From Stutzerimonas stutzeri (GTDB lineage Bacteria > Pseudomonadota > Gammaproteobacteria > Pseudomonadales > Pseudomonadaceae), in assembly GCF_024448985.1 (NCBI RefSeq), contig NZ_JAMOII010000003.1, positions 124,001 through 188,000 on the forward strand: DNA of 64,000 nt, in the 5' to 3' direction. The notes under the pieces were generated by a model, which had not been told where the DNA came from, searched no databases, and worked only from the letters and a program-made list of their open reading frames with translations. Both the position numbers and the translations under genes were made by a program. Every line of letters begins with the position of its first letter. The stretch's first letter is position 1. Positions 19,384 to 28,045 of this stretch are shown piece after piece.

Positions 19384-19713
19384 TCAACGTTGGCTTTCGA
19401 AGGCTAGCAGCTTCGATGCCACGCGCTGGGGATCTACCTGATAGCTGCCATCGGCTATTGCCTGCTTGATCTGGGCGACACGCTCCTGATCGACAGAGGG
19501 CTGCTGGCTCAACTTTTCAGCAGTCTGCTGCAGGCGTTGTGCTTCCGGGCTCAGTTGGACGCTCTCGCCGGATACCGCCGCGTTATTGGTGTTCTTCACC
19601 ACATCAGCAGCGGATTGTTGAACCGATGGCCGCTCAGTGTTCTGCACATTGCTGCTTCGCCCACTGCTCGGTGGGGTCACGGCCCCGTTGGGCCGGTTGA
19701 AATCGATAGCCAT
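19384..19713 (-). CDS. flgM: Anti-sigma-28 factor FlgM
   Basis: 109 residues. The N-terminal part ([15 protein letters not shown]...) is disordered and Ser/Asn-rich. The C-terminal FlgM core has [38 protein letters not shown] and VASKLLAFE, the FliA-binding helices. FlgM holds FliA inactive until the hook is complete, then is exported. A very good FliA promoter stands upstream, giving the expected negative feedback. Confidence 0.93.
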   Translation of the reverse strand: MAIDFNRPNGAVTPPSSGRSSNVQNTERPSVQQSAADVVKNTNNAAVSGESVQLSPEAQRLQQTAEKLSQQPSVDQERVAQIKQAIADGSYQVDPQRVASKLLAFESQR

Positions 19714-19749
19714 GATCGAAACCTCGAATAAGTCAGGACGCTTGCCTGC

Positions 19750-19776
19750 TTTTCGGCAAAGCCATGGGAAACTTTA
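19750..19776 (-). promoter_or_regulatory. FliA (sigma-28) promoter of flgM
   Basis: On the minus strand TAAAGTTT (19776-19769), exactly 11 bases, then GCCGAAAA (19757-19750): 15 of 16 positions match the consensus TAAAGTTT-N11-GCCGATAA. It lies 37 bases before the flgM start codon. Confidence 0.88.
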
Positions 19777-19817
19777 GCTTTATTTTCCCGGAGTGGCTGC
19801 GGCAGCGTCAGTCCTTC

Positions 19818-20564
19818 TCACATCGCGACTTCCACCTGACCGGGACCGACGACGCGGGCCTTGATAACGCGACCAGATCGCTGATTTTTGACCCTGATCT
19901 GACTGCCAAGTGCGCCATCGGATAAAGCTTCGCCTGGCATTCTCACATTTATTGACGAATTTTTCGCGCTGATTACGACCTGATCGCCTTTGCGCACGAT
20001 TTCCGCGAGCGAAACAGCGTTAGGCGTAAGCACCTGATCGGGAAGGGCGCTGCGGGTGATTTTGTTACCGAGAACCTGGTCGTAAGCCGTCAGGTAACCC
20101 TGGGTGAGTAGGCTGACGTCCCGTTCGGCAAGAGTCACGTCGGCTTGCTCCAAGATGCTTTCGCGCGCTAGCGGCCGCCGGGCGACTATTACTTCGCGGA
20201 ACAAATGGACCTGCGCGGGGACGAAAACGGACCAGGGCGCCGAGCCTTCGCAGCTGACCCGCACGGTTGTGCGGCCAACCGGTTGCGCAGGGCTTTCCAG
20301 TTTCGTAGTCAAAGGGCGATCGCAATGTGCCAGGCGCAGACGGGGGTCGAGTCTGTTGACCTCGATCTGATGGCGGGCCTGGATTTGGCTACGCTGTAAA
20401 TAGTCGGTCACCTCACGCTCAAGAAATCCGCGTGCTGCGTCGATAAGCTGTTCAGGCCTTGTTGCTGAGTCAGCAAACTGGCTCAGCCCGCATAACGCCG
20501 AAAACAGGATCGCTCGACAAAGCGCGATGCAAGGACGCCGGAAAAAAGTCATCTGTTCGTTCAT
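19818..20564 (-). CDS. flgA: Flagellar P-ring assembly chaperone FlgA
   Basis: 248 residues from the ATG at 20564, or 244 from the ATG at 20552. Neither has a clear ribosome-binding site, and the sigma-54 promoter upstream would place the RNA start at about 20565. A signal peptide (FFRRPCIALCRAILFSALCG) is followed by the FlgA/SAF domain (about 130-248: VIVARRPLARESILEQADVT, LPDQVLTPNAVSLAEIVRKGD). FlgA is a periplasmic chaperone for FlgI P-ring assembly. It is divergent from cheV. Confidence 0.9.
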   Translation of the reverse strand: MNEQMTFFRRPCIALCRAILFSALCGLSQFADSATRPEQLIDAARGFLEREVTDYLQRSQIQARHQIEVNRLDPRLRLAHCDRPLTTKLESPAQPVGRTTVRVSCEGSAPWSVFVPAQVHLFREVIVARRPLARESILEQADVTLAERDVSLLTQGYLTAYDQVLGNKITRSALPDQVLTPNAVSLAEIVRKGDQVVISAKNSSINVRMPGEALSDGALGSQIRVKNQRSGRVIKARVVGPGQVEVAM

Positions 20565-20574
20565 GTCATGGCAG

Positions 20575-20592
20575 AAGCAAAGGGCGTGCCGG
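20575..20592 (-). promoter_or_regulatory. Sigma-54 promoter of flgA
   Basis: On the minus strand CGGCACGCCCTTTGCTT carries GG (20590-20589), ten bases, GC (20578-20577), with GGCACG and TTTGC close to the RpoN consensus. In P. aeruginosa flgA is FleQ/RpoN-dependent. The predicted start point abuts the first ATG. Confidence 0.75.
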
Positions 20593-20643
20593 TAAATCTG
20601 CCAGATACTCTGAACACCATTTCGTAAAGCAAGAGGAACTGGC

Positions 20644-21576
20644 ATGGCCGGTGTATTGGATTCGGTTAACCAGCGTACCCAGCTGGTCGGGCAGAATCGT
20701 CTAGAGCTGCTGCTGTTCAGGCTCGATGACAAGCAGCTCTATGGCATCAACGTGTTCAAGGTCAAAGAGGTGTTGCAATGCCCGCGCCTCGCCATCATGC
20801 CCCGGTCCAGTCCGGTCGTGCGCGGCGTGGCGAACATACGCGGCAGCACGCTTTCGATTCTCGATCTTTCCTTGGCTACCGGAAAACCTGCATTGCAGGA
20901 TCTCTCCAATAGCTTCGCCATCATTGTCGAATACAACAACAAGGTGCTCGGATTTCTGGTTCGCTCGGTGGAGCGGATCGTCAATATGAACTGGGAGGCC
21001 ATACTGCCGCCGCCCAAAGGCGTTGGACCTGACCATTATTTGACAGCCGTTACCCATGTAGACGGCCAGATGGTCGAGATCATTGACGTAGAGAAAGTAC
21101 TGGCTGAAGTGGCTCCCGTTTCAGAGGTGCTCTCGGTCGCCATTGCGGACGAGGAAACCACCAGCAAGGCGTCAGCCAGTCGGGTTCTGGTCGTCGACGA
21201 CTCCTCGGTTGCGCGAAAGCAGATAATTCGTTGTCTACAGAATCTGGGAATCGAGGCGGTAGCGCATAACGATGGCCGTCAGGCGTTGACCTACCTGCAA
21301 AAGTTGGTGGCAGACGGCAAGAAGCCATCCGACGAATTCGTCATGGTGATTTCCGACATCGAAATGCCGGAGATGGATGGCTATACGCTGACGACCGAGG
21401 TTCGCCGGGATCCGGCCATGCGGGACTTGCACATCCTGCTGCATACTTCGCTCTCCGGTGTGTTCAACCAGAGCATGGTCAAGCGGGTCGGTGCGGACGA
21501 TTTTCTCGCCAAATTTCAGGCGGACGATCTGGCCAACCGGGTGATAGAGCGGATCCGAACGACGGGTAAGAATTAA
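20644..21576 (+). CDS. cheV: Chemotaxis coupling protein CheV (CheW plus receiver)
   Basis: 310 residues. The CheW-like domain (about 15-160) carries LELLLFRLDDKQLYGINVFK and VRGVANIRGSTLSILDL. The receiver domain (about 178-305) carries VLVVDDSSVARKQI and VISDIEMPEMDGY with phospho-acceptor Asp238. CheV couples receptors to CheA and is tuned by phosphorylation. AAGAGGAA precedes the ATG. It is followed by cheR, as in P. aeruginosa, where cheVR is FliA-controlled; I could not find a convincing FliA box in the 79-base spacer. Confidence 0.94.
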   Translation: MAGVLDSVNQRTQLVGQNRLELLLFRLDDKQLYGINVFKVKEVLQCPRLAIMPRSSPVVRGVANIRGSTLSILDLSLATGKPALQDLSNSFAIIVEYNNKVLGFLVRSVERIVNMNWEAILPPPKGVGPDHYLTAVTHVDGQMVEIIDVEKVLAEVAPVSEVLSVAIADEETTSKASASRVLVVDDSSVARKQIIRCLQNLGIEAVAHNDGRQALTYLQKLVADGKKPSDEFVMVISDIEMPEMDGYTLTTEVRRDPAMRDLHILLHTSLSGVFNQSMVKRVGADDFLAKFQADDLANRVIERIRTTGKN

Positions 21577-21612
21577 GCATGTCCTCTTCAATACGACTGG
21601 TGGGCCATATCA

Positions 21613-22437
21613 GTGTCAGGTGATCCGGATTTCGATCAGTTTCGAGTGTTCCTAGAGAAGACGTGCGGCATTCTGCTGGGCAGCAACAAGCAGTACCTCG
21701 TAACCAGCAGGCTGAACAAGCTGATGGAGCAGCAGGGACTCAAAAGCCTTGGTGAACTGGTCAGGAAGATCCAGACCCAGCCACGCAGCGGCCTGCGCGA
21801 GCAGGTCGTGGATGCGATGACGACCAACGAAACGCTCTGGTTTCGCGACACCTACCCATTCGAGGTGCTCAAGAACCGGCTCCTGCCTGAGTTGCTGAAG
21901 GGCGCTCCAGGGCAGCGCCTGCGCATATGGTCCGCTGCCTGCTCGTCGGGGCAGGAGCCTTATTCGCTATCGATGACGATCGATGAATATGAACGTAGTA
22001 ACCCGAGTCAGCCCAAGTTGGCGGTTCAACTTGTTGCCACCGAGCTGTCTGGCACCATGCTTGCTGCAAGCAAGGCTGCCGAATACGACAGCCTGGCTAT
22101 CGCGCGAGGATTGTCGAGCGAGCGGTTACAGCGGTATTTCGATGTGAAGGCGCCGGGTCGCTGGGTCGTCAAACCAGCGATTCGGAACCGGGTCGAGTTC
22201 CGTGTGCAGAACCTGCTGGATAGCTATGCGGTATTGGGAAAGTTCGACGTGGTGTTCTGCCGGAACGTGCTCATCTACTTTTCTGCGGATGTGAAGAAAG
22301 ACATTCTTCGGCGTATTCACGCCACGCTGAAGCCGGGCGGCTACTTGTTTCTGGGAGCATCCGAGGCGCTGAACGGGCTTCCCGAGCTGTATCAGATGAT
22401 CCAATGCAGTCCAGGCATCATCTATAAGGCCAAGTAG
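21613..22437 (+). CDS. cheR: Chemotaxis methyltransferase CheR
   Basis: 274 residues from a GTG at 21613; the ATG at 21579 is out of frame. The helical N-terminal domain (about 5-75) is followed by a SAM-binding domain with IWSAACSSGQEPYSLSMTI, DVVFCRNVLIYFS and LKPGGYLFLGASEALNGL, all CheR hallmarks. It methylates glutamates of chemoreceptors, opposing CheB. It lies 36 bases after cheV. Confidence 0.94.
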   Translation: MSGDPDFDQFRVFLEKTCGILLGSNKQYLVTSRLNKLMEQQGLKSLGELVRKIQTQPRSGLREQVVDAMTTNETLWFRDTYPFEVLKNRLLPELLKGAPGQRLRIWSAACSSGQEPYSLSMTIDEYERSNPSQPKLAVQLVATELSGTMLAASKAAEYDSLAIARGLSSERLQRYFDVKAPGRWVVKPAIRNRVEFRVQNLLDSYAVLGKFDVVFCRNVLIYFSADVKKDILRRIHATLKPGGYLFLGASEALNGLPELYQMIQCSPGIIYKAK

Positions 22438-22593
22438 GGCGATCGATACCGGCAGCGTCGCAGCGAGGCGGCGGCAGAAATCTGTCGGTCATGAGTGAAG
22501 AGGCGGCAAAAACATGGAAAAGCTTTGCCGCTTTTGACGCATCGCTCCTGATGCATTGCTATAAATCCCTTCTAAATCAGTTGTTTATCGAAG

Positions 22594-22609
22594 TGGCATG
22601 GCCTTTGCT
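22594..22609 (+). promoter_or_regulatory. Sigma-54 promoter of flgBCDE
   Basis: TGGCATGGCCTTTGCT: GG (22595-22596), ten bases, GC (22607-22608), a near-consensus RpoN site. The RNA would start near 22620, leaving about 32 bases before the flgB ATG with its GAGGG. In P. aeruginosa this operon needs RpoN and FleR. Confidence 0.88.
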
Positions 22610-22651
22610 GGTGGTTTGCTAAGCAGACTGTATCCGGCAGAGGGCCAGATC

Positions 22652-23056
22652 ATGAGCATCAGTTTCGATAAAGCTCTGGGTATTCACGAAAAAGCACTAG
22701 GCTTTCGCGCTCAGCGTGCCGAGGTGCTTGCCAACAATATTGCCAACGCCGACACGCCTAATTACAAGGCCCGTGATTTGGAGTTCGGCAGCGTTCTCGC
22801 TGCCCAGCAGGGCAAGAACCAGGGTGAGTTCGGCGTCGCTGTCACCAGCAGCAAACACATCGCGGCGCAAGGGTTTGAGATTGCCGATCCAGGCCTTCGA
22901 TTCCGCACGCCGACGCATGCTTCGCTGGATCAGAACACTGTCGATGCACAGGTCGAGCAGGCCGCCTACGCCGAAAACGCCATCGATTTCCAGGCAAGCT
23001 TTACCCTTCTCAACAGTAAATTCAGGGGGCTCATGAGCGCCCTGCGCGGCGAATAA
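22652..23056 (+). CDS. flgB: Flagellar proximal rod protein FlgB
   Basis: 134 residues from the ATG at 22652 (MSISFDKALGIHEKALGFR). An in-frame ATG at 22598 lies inside the sigma-54 promoter and cannot be used. The rod-family N-terminal motif AEVLANNIANADTPNYKARD and the C-terminal helix AIDFQASFTLLNSKFRGLM are typical. FlgB is part of the rod on the MS ring. First gene of flgBCDE. Confidence 0.95.
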   Translation: MSISFDKALGIHEKALGFRAQRAEVLANNIANADTPNYKARDLEFGSVLAAQQGKNQGEFGVAVTSSKHIAAQGFEIADPGLRFRTPTHASLDQNTVDAQVEQAAYAENAIDFQASFTLLNSKFRGLMSALRGE

Positions 23057-23070
23057 CAGGAGCGAAGCCC

Positions 23071-23514
23071 ATGTCCCTTAGCAGCGTATTCAATATCGCC
23101 GGCAGCGGCATGAGTGCTCAGAGCACTCGCCTCAACACCATTTCCAGCAACATCGCCAACGCCGAGACCGTTTCGTCCAGCGTTGACCAAACCTACCGCG
23201 CCCGCCATCCGGTCTTCGCGACCATGTTGCAACAGGCAAACGGCTCGCCAAGTGGATCCTTGTTCGCCGAGCAGGATCAAGCGGGTGCCGGTGTGCAGGT
23301 GCTTGGCGTGGTGGAGGACCAGAGCGAGCTGCAAGCCCGTTACGAGCCCAACCATCCGGCCGCGAACGAAGAAGGTTACGTGTACTACCCGAACGTGAAC
23401 GTGGTGGAGGAGATGGCAGACATGATTTCAGCGAGCCGGTCGTTCCAGACCAACGCCGAGCTGATGAACACGGCCAAGACCATGCTGCAGAAAGTTCTGA
23501 CCCTGGGCCAGTAA
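23071..23514 (+). CDS. flgC: Flagellar proximal rod protein FlgC
   Basis: 147 residues: N-terminal SVFNIAGSGMSAQSTRLN with TISSNIANAETVSSSVDQTY, and C-terminal NVVEEMADMISASRSFQTNA followed by LMNTAKTMLQKVLTLGQ, the conserved helices of the rod/hook superfamily. It is exported through the flagellar type III apparatus and builds the proximal rod. Fourteen bases after flgB. Confidence 0.95.
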   Translation: MSLSSVFNIAGSGMSAQSTRLNTISSNIANAETVSSSVDQTYRARHPVFATMLQQANGSPSGSLFAEQDQAGAGVQVLGVVEDQSELQARYEPNHPAANEEGYVYYPNVNVVEEMADMISASRSFQTNAELMNTAKTMLQKVLTLGQ

Positions 23515-23532
23515 CCCTTACGAGAGATAGCC

Positions 23533-24213
23533 ATGAGCACGACAGGCGGCGTTAGCGGTACCGGTTCGGTACTCGACCAATACCAGATCAAAGATCGCGA
23601 AGTAAAAAGCAACGATCTCGGCAAGAACGAATTTCTCGAGCTGCTGGTAACTCAGCTGAACAACCAGAACCCTCTGGAACCTCAGGAAAACGGCGAGTTC
23701 ATTGCGCAGTTGGCTCAGTTCAGCACGGTCGAAGGCGTGGAGAAGCTGAACTCGAGCATGGAAACCATGCTCTCGGGGTATCAGTCGTCCCAGGCGCTGC
23801 AGGCGTCGTCGCTGGTCGGCCGCAAGGTGATCGTGCCCACCGACAAGGCGGTCGTCGATACCAGCGAGACCTTCAAAGCGAGCATCGTGCTTCCAACGAC
23901 CAGCAGCAACGTAGCCGTTAACGTTTATGACAGCGCCGGCACGGTGGTCAACCGGATCAACATGGGCCCGCAGGAGGCCGGCAACGTTTCGTTCATGTGG
24001 GACGGTAAGGATTCGAGCGGCAATACCTTGCCGCCGGGAACCTACCGATTCGAAGCACAAGCTAGCTACCAAGGCGAGACCAAGGGCCTGTACACCCTTC
24101 TGCCCGCCAACGTAGACAGCGTCACTCTCGGACAGAACGGCGGTGAGCTGATGCTCAATCTGGCCGGCGTCGGCAGCATTGGGCTGTCACAAGTCCAAGT
24201 CATTGGTCAGTAA
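23533..24213 (+). CDS. flgD: Flagellar hook cap / assembly protein FlgD
   Basis: 226 residues. The N-terminal scaffolding segment has NEFLELLVTQLNNQNPLEP and NGEFIAQLAQFSTVEGVEKL, hallmarks of FlgD. A Tudor-like plus FnIII-like C-terminal part (about 85-226) follows with the FLGD Ig-like strand FMWDGKDSSGNTLPPGTYRF. FlgD caps the growing hook and is discarded later. Between flgC and flgE, as usual. Confidence 0.95.
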   Translation: MSTTGGVSGTGSVLDQYQIKDREVKSNDLGKNEFLELLVTQLNNQNPLEPQENGEFIAQLAQFSTVEGVEKLNSSMETMLSGYQSSQALQASSLVGRKVIVPTDKAVVDTSETFKASIVLPTTSSNVAVNVYDSAGTVVNRINMGPQEAGNVSFMWDGKDSSGNTLPPGTYRFEAQASYQGETKGLYTLLPANVDSVTLGQNGGELMLNLAGVGSIGLSQVQVIGQ

Positions 24214-24244
24214 CTGCCGGCACACCCGGTAACAGGAGCAATTC

Positions 24245-25543
24245 ATGTCGTTCAATATCGGCCTTAGCGGCATGCGTGCCGCCAGCAAAGACCTCAACGT
24301 TACAGGTAATAACATCGCTAACGCCGGAACTGCTGGCTTCAAGCAGTCACGTGCAGAGTTTGCGGATGTGTATGCCTCGTCCGTACTCGGAACTGGTAAG
24401 AATCCCCAGGGCAGCGGCGTGTTGCTTGCGAACGTGTCGCAGCAATTCAACCAGGGCAACATCAACTACACGCAGAATGCTCTGGACCTGGCGATCAATG
24501 GCAACGGGTTCTTTCAGGTCAGCAATAACGGCGCGCTGAGCTATACCCGCGCCGGTTATTTCGGAACGGATAAAGAAGGCAATCTGGTCGATAATTTCGG
24601 CTACAACCTTCAGGGTTACTCGGTCGACGGCAATGGCAATATCCAGACCGGGCAAGTAAGCGATCTGAAAATCCAGACCGCCAGTCAGGAGCCTAAGGCG
24701 ACGACGAAAGTAACCCAAGGTTTCAACTTGAATTCCACCAATACCCAGCCGGGCAACACGCCGTTTAGTCCCGCAGATCCGCTGAGCTATAACTCTTCCA
24801 CTTCGACAAACATCTATGACGAGCAGGGCAACGCTCACGTCATGACGCAGTATTTTGTCAAACAACCCACTGACCCGGATAATCCCGCTACTGCTAATAC
24901 TTGGGATATGTATGTTTTGGTTGATGGACGCAATCCTCAGGACCCTGCGGAGACTGACGTCGCGGCCACCACACTAAGTTTTGACGCTACTGGAAAGCTT
25001 ACAACCTCGATGGCTGCAATTTCGCCGATGCAGGGCTGGAAGCCAGCTAAACAAGATATCAACGGTGAATGGGTGCCCAACGGGGCGGCTACCGGTGACT
25101 CTTTGGACATAGAATTTGATTTCAGAGGTTCTACCCAGTACGCCAGCGCATTCGCAGTCAACAGTGTCAGCCAAGACGGCTACACCACTGGCGAGCTGGC
25201 CGGTCTTGAAATCAGCGAATCCGGCGATATTTTTGCGCGTTACACCAACGGTCAGTCCAAGGTCCAAGGCCAGATCATTCTGGCCAACTTCGCCAACGTT
25301 CAGGGTTTAACCCCGGTAGGCAAAACCCAGTGGGTGCAATCCTTTGAATCCGGTGAGCCAGTGCGCAACCCGCCGGGTAGCGGCACGCTCGGCTCGTTGC
25401 AGGCCGGCGCCTTGGAAGACTCCAACGTTGAGCTGTCGGACCAGCTGGTCAACCTGATCGTGGCGCAGCGCAATTACCAAGCGAACGCCAAGACGATCGA
25501 AACCGAAAGCGCGATCACCCAGACGATCATCAATCTGCGTTAA
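24245..25543 (+). CDS. flgE: Flagellar hook protein FlgE
   Basis: 432 residues. The conserved ends are MSFNIGLSGMRAASKDLNV with ITGNNIANAGTAGFKQSRAE-type helices, LAINGNGFFQVSNNG, and C-terminal ALEDSNVELSDQLVNLIVAQ plus YQANAKTIETESAITQTIIN. The middle (about 180-300) is the exposed D2 region and is lower in GC (about 48% over 24841-24960 by hand count) than the conserved parts. Last gene of flgBCDE; a terminator follows. Confidence 0.95.
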   Translation: MSFNIGLSGMRAASKDLNVTGNNIANAGTAGFKQSRAEFADVYASSVLGTGKNPQGSGVLLANVSQQFNQGNINYTQNALDLAINGNGFFQVSNNGALSYTRAGYFGTDKEGNLVDNFGYNLQGYSVDGNGNIQTGQVSDLKIQTASQEPKATTKVTQGFNLNSTNTQPGNTPFSPADPLSYNSSTSTNIYDEQGNAHVMTQYFVKQPTDPDNPATANTWDMYVLVDGRNPQDPAETDVAATTLSFDATGKLTTSMAAISPMQGWKPAKQDINGEWVPNGAATGDSLDIEFDFRGSTQYASAFAVNSVSQDGYTTGELAGLEISESGDIFARYTNGQSKVQGQIILANFANVQGLTPVGKTQWVQSFESGEPVRNPPGSGTLGSLQAGALEDSNVELSDQLVNLIVAQRNYQANAKTIETESAITQTIINLR

Positions 25544-25596
25544 CGGGTCGCGGCGGCAGCCCGTTACATGGCGGAATTCTGCCGCTCCGTCTATCC

Positions 25597-25622
25597 AAAG
25601 GCCCTTCGGGGCCTTTTCTTTT
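25597..25622 (+). terminator. Terminator of flgBCDE
   Basis: AAAGGCCC, loop TTCG, GGGCCTTT followed by TCTTTTTCT: a perfect eight-base stem with the stable UUCG loop and a U-rich tail. Confidence 0.88.
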
Positions 25623-25666
25623 TCTAATAATTCTTTCAAATCAGCATCTTAATTATCGCTTTGCTG

Positions 25667-25684
25667 TTGGCATGCGCATTGCTT
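25667..25684 (+). promoter_or_regulatory. Sigma-54 promoter of flgFGHIJKL
   Basis: TTGGCATGCGCATTGCT: GG (25669-25670), ten bases, GC (25681-25682). It closely matches the RpoN consensus and lies 54 bases before the flgF start, between the flgE terminator and flgF. Confidence 0.88.
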
Positions 25685-25735
25685 TCGAGAAGGTAAGGAA
25701 CGCCTAAGCGTCAATTCACGCATCTCGGAGGTTCG

Positions 25736-26476
25736 ATGGACAAGATGCTCTATGTGGCAATGACGGGTGCGAGCCAAAACGCTCGCGCCCAGCAGGCCCA
25801 TGCCAACAACCTGGCGAATATCTCGACCACCGGCTTTCGTCGTGATTTTGAGCAAGCGCGTTCGATGCAGGTGTTCGGCGACAGTTTTCCGGCACGCGTT
25901 TATGCCATGACTGAGCGGCCTGGCACGGATTTCAGTGCCGGCACGCTGCAGGAAACGGGGCGGGATCTGGACGTTGCGGTCGAGGGCGAAGGCTGGATCG
26001 CGGTGCAAGCGCCCGATGGCAGTGAGGCTTATGCCCGTACCGGCAGCCTCAATATCGACACGCTCGGCATGCTGCGGACCGGCGACGGTTTGCCGGTGCT
26101 CGGCAATGCCGGGCCGATTGCCGTGCCGCCGGAAGAGAAGGTGGAGATCGGCGCCGACGGGTCCATCAGCATTCGTGCGCTCGGAGAAGACCCGAACGTG
26201 GTGGTTACGGTCGACCGTCTCAAGCTCGTCAATCCCGATCCAAAGCAGTTGGAGAAGGGCACCGATGGTTTGATTCGGATGAAGGACGGCCAGCCCGTCG
26301 AGGCTGACGCCGCGGTCCGTGTGACGTCCGGTTTTCTCGAAGCGAGCAACGTCAACGCGGTGGCCGAGATGACGTCGATGCTGGCGCTGTCCCGACAGTT
26401 CGAGCTTCACGTGAAAATGATGCGCACCGCCGAAGAAGATAGTGCCGCTGCGGCCCGAGTCTTGCAGATCAGCTAG
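25736..26476 (+). CDS. flgF: Flagellar proximal rod protein FlgF
   Basis: 246 residues: N-terminal MDKMLYVAMTGASQNARAQ with HANNLANISTTGFRRDFEQA, central LDVAVEGEGWIAVQAPDG, C-terminal GFLEASNVNAVAEMTSMLAL. Shorter than FlgG and without its extra segment, which fits FlgF. It is part of the rod. AGG-type ribosome-binding site before the ATG. Confidence 0.95.
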   Translation: MDKMLYVAMTGASQNARAQQAHANNLANISTTGFRRDFEQARSMQVFGDSFPARVYAMTERPGTDFSAGTLQETGRDLDVAVEGEGWIAVQAPDGSEAYARTGSLNIDTLGMLRTGDGLPVLGNAGPIAVPPEEKVEIGADGSISIRALGEDPNVVVTVDRLKLVNPDPKQLEKGTDGLIRMKDGQPVEADAAVRVTSGFLEASNVNAVAEMTSMLALSRQFELHVKMMRTAEEDSAAAARVLQIS

Positions 26477-26521
26477 TAAACAACGCGTTGCGCCCGATTT
26501 CCGGCGTACGAGGAGAAGAAC

Positions 26522-27307
26522 ATGCTTCCAGCACTGTGGGTGAGTAAGACCGGTTTGTCCGCCCAGGACATGAACCTGACGACCATTTCCAACAACCTGG
26601 CCAACGTTTCCACCACGGGCTTCAAGAAAGACCGCGCCGAATTCCAAGATCTGTTGTATCAGATCCGTCGGCAGCCCGGTGGCCAGTCGACCCAGGACAG
26701 CGAGCTTCCGTCCGGCCTGCAGCTGGGTACCGGTGTTCGCATTGTCGGCACGCAGAAGCAGTTCACCGCCGGCAGCCTGCAGACCACCGAGCAGCCGCTC
26801 GACATGGCGATCAATGGCCGCGGCTTCTTCCAAGTGCTGCTGCCCGACGGCACCGTGTCCTACTCGCGTGACGGTAGCTTCCACCTGAACGCCGACGGCC
26901 AGATCGTGACCTCCAACGGCTATGCGCTGGAGCCGGCGATCGTCGTGCCGCCGGAAACCCAGACCTTCACCGTCGGCGAAGACGGCACCGTCTCGGTTAC
27001 CACGCTGGGCAACCCGGCGCCGCAAATCATAGGCAACCTGCAGACCGCTGACTTCGTCAACCCGGCGGGCCTGCAGGCCATGGGCAGCAACCTGTTCCTA
27101 GAAACCGCAGCAAGCGGTGCGCCGCAGGTCAGCACACCTGGCCTGAACGGATTGGGCACGGTGCTGCAGAACACTCTGGAAAACTCCAACGTCAGCGTCG
27201 TCGAGGAGCTGGTGAACATGATCACCACTCAGCGTGCCTACGAGATGAACTCGAAAGTCATCTCCACGGCCGATCAGATGCTCTCCTTTGTCACCCAGCA
27301 GCTGTAA
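26522..27307 (+). CDS. flgG: Flagellar distal rod protein FlgG
   Basis: 261 residues, the standard FlgG length. [51 protein letters not shown] (the FlgG-specific stretch after the first helix) and [15 protein letters not shown] identify it. The C-terminus [20 protein letters not shown] is typical. It forms the stiff distal rod through the P and L rings. Confidence 0.96.
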   Translation: MLPALWVSKTGLSAQDMNLTTISNNLANVSTTGFKKDRAEFQDLLYQIRRQPGGQSTQDSELPSGLQLGTGVRIVGTQKQFTAGSLQTTEQPLDMAINGRGFFQVLLPDGTVSYSRDGSFHLNADGQIVTSNGYALEPAIVVPPETQTFTVGEDGTVSVTTLGNPAPQIIGNLQTADFVNPAGLQAMGSNLFLETAASGAPQVSTPGLNGLGTVLQNTLENSNVSVVEELVNMITTQRAYEMNSKVISTADQMLSFVTQQL

Positions 27308-27336
27308 CAGCTGTCAGCCGCTGGATTGAGGTGAAT

Positions 27337-28032
27337 ATGCGCCGCTTCTTGATCGTTCTTCCGCTGATGTCCGCTGTGGTCCTGTCCGGTTGCGTGGCGC
27401 CAGCCCCGAAGCCCAATGACCCGTACTACGCGCCGGTCCTGCCGCGTACGCCGCTGCCGGCTGCGCAAAACAACGGGGCCATTTATCAGGCGGGCTTCGA
27501 GACCAATCTGTACGACGACCGCAAGGCCCACCGGGTCGGTGACATCATCACCATCACGCTCAACGAGCGGACCCAAGCGAGCAAGAATTCGAACTCGAAG
27601 ATATCCAAGGACAGCAGCGCCAACATCGGGCTCGGCTCGCTGTTCGGCGGCGCCGTATCGATGGCCAACCCGTTGACCGGCAACGCCATGAATCTGGGCG
27701 CCGAATACGACGCTTCGCGTGATACCTCCGGCTCCGGCCAGGCAGGGCAGAGCAACAGTCTGTCCGGCTCGATCACCGTTACCGTGTCCGACGTGCTGCC
27801 AAACGGCATTCTGGCGATTCGCGGTGAGAAGTGGATGACACTCAATACAGGCGACGAGTTGGTGCGCATTGCCGGTCTGGTGCGCGCGGACGACATCGCG
27901 ACCGATAACACCGTGCCGTCGACCCGTATCGCCGATGCCCGCATCACTTATTCCGGTACCGGCGCCTTCGCCGATGCCAGCCAGCCCGGTTGGCTGGATC
28001 GTTTCTTCATCAGCCCGTTGTGGCCGTTCTAA
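27337..28032 (+). CDS. flgH: Flagellar L-ring lipoprotein FlgH
   Basis: 231 residues from the ATG at 27337, preceded by GAGG; the GTG at 27331 lies within that site. A lipoprotein signal ends in VVLSGC (Cys19 as the lipidated residue). The L-ring core shows [18 protein letters not shown] and [18 protein letters not shown], then [16 protein letters not shown]. It sits in the outer membrane as the bushing for the rod. Confidence 0.95.
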   Translation: MRRFLIVLPLMSAVVLSGCVAPAPKPNDPYYAPVLPRTPLPAAQNNGAIYQAGFETNLYDDRKAHRVGDIITITLNERTQASKNSNSKISKDSSANIGLGSLFGGAVSMANPLTGNAMNLGAEYDASRDTSGSGQAGQSNSLSGSITVTVSDVLPNGILAIRGEKWMTLNTGDELVRIAGLVRADDIATDNTVPSTRIADARITYSGTGAFADASQPGWLDRFFISPLWPF

Positions 28033-28045
28033 GCAGGTGCAGGCA

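Noticed and set aside
20593-20643. FliA promoter for cheV (a GCCAGATA near 20601).
   Set aside because: There is no matching -35 box at the right distance; the similarity is only to part of the -10 element.
22598-22651. N-terminal extension of flgB from the ATG at 22598.
   Set aside because: The ATG lies within the sigma-54 promoter, upstream of the expected RNA start, and the family start MSISFDKAL is at 22652.
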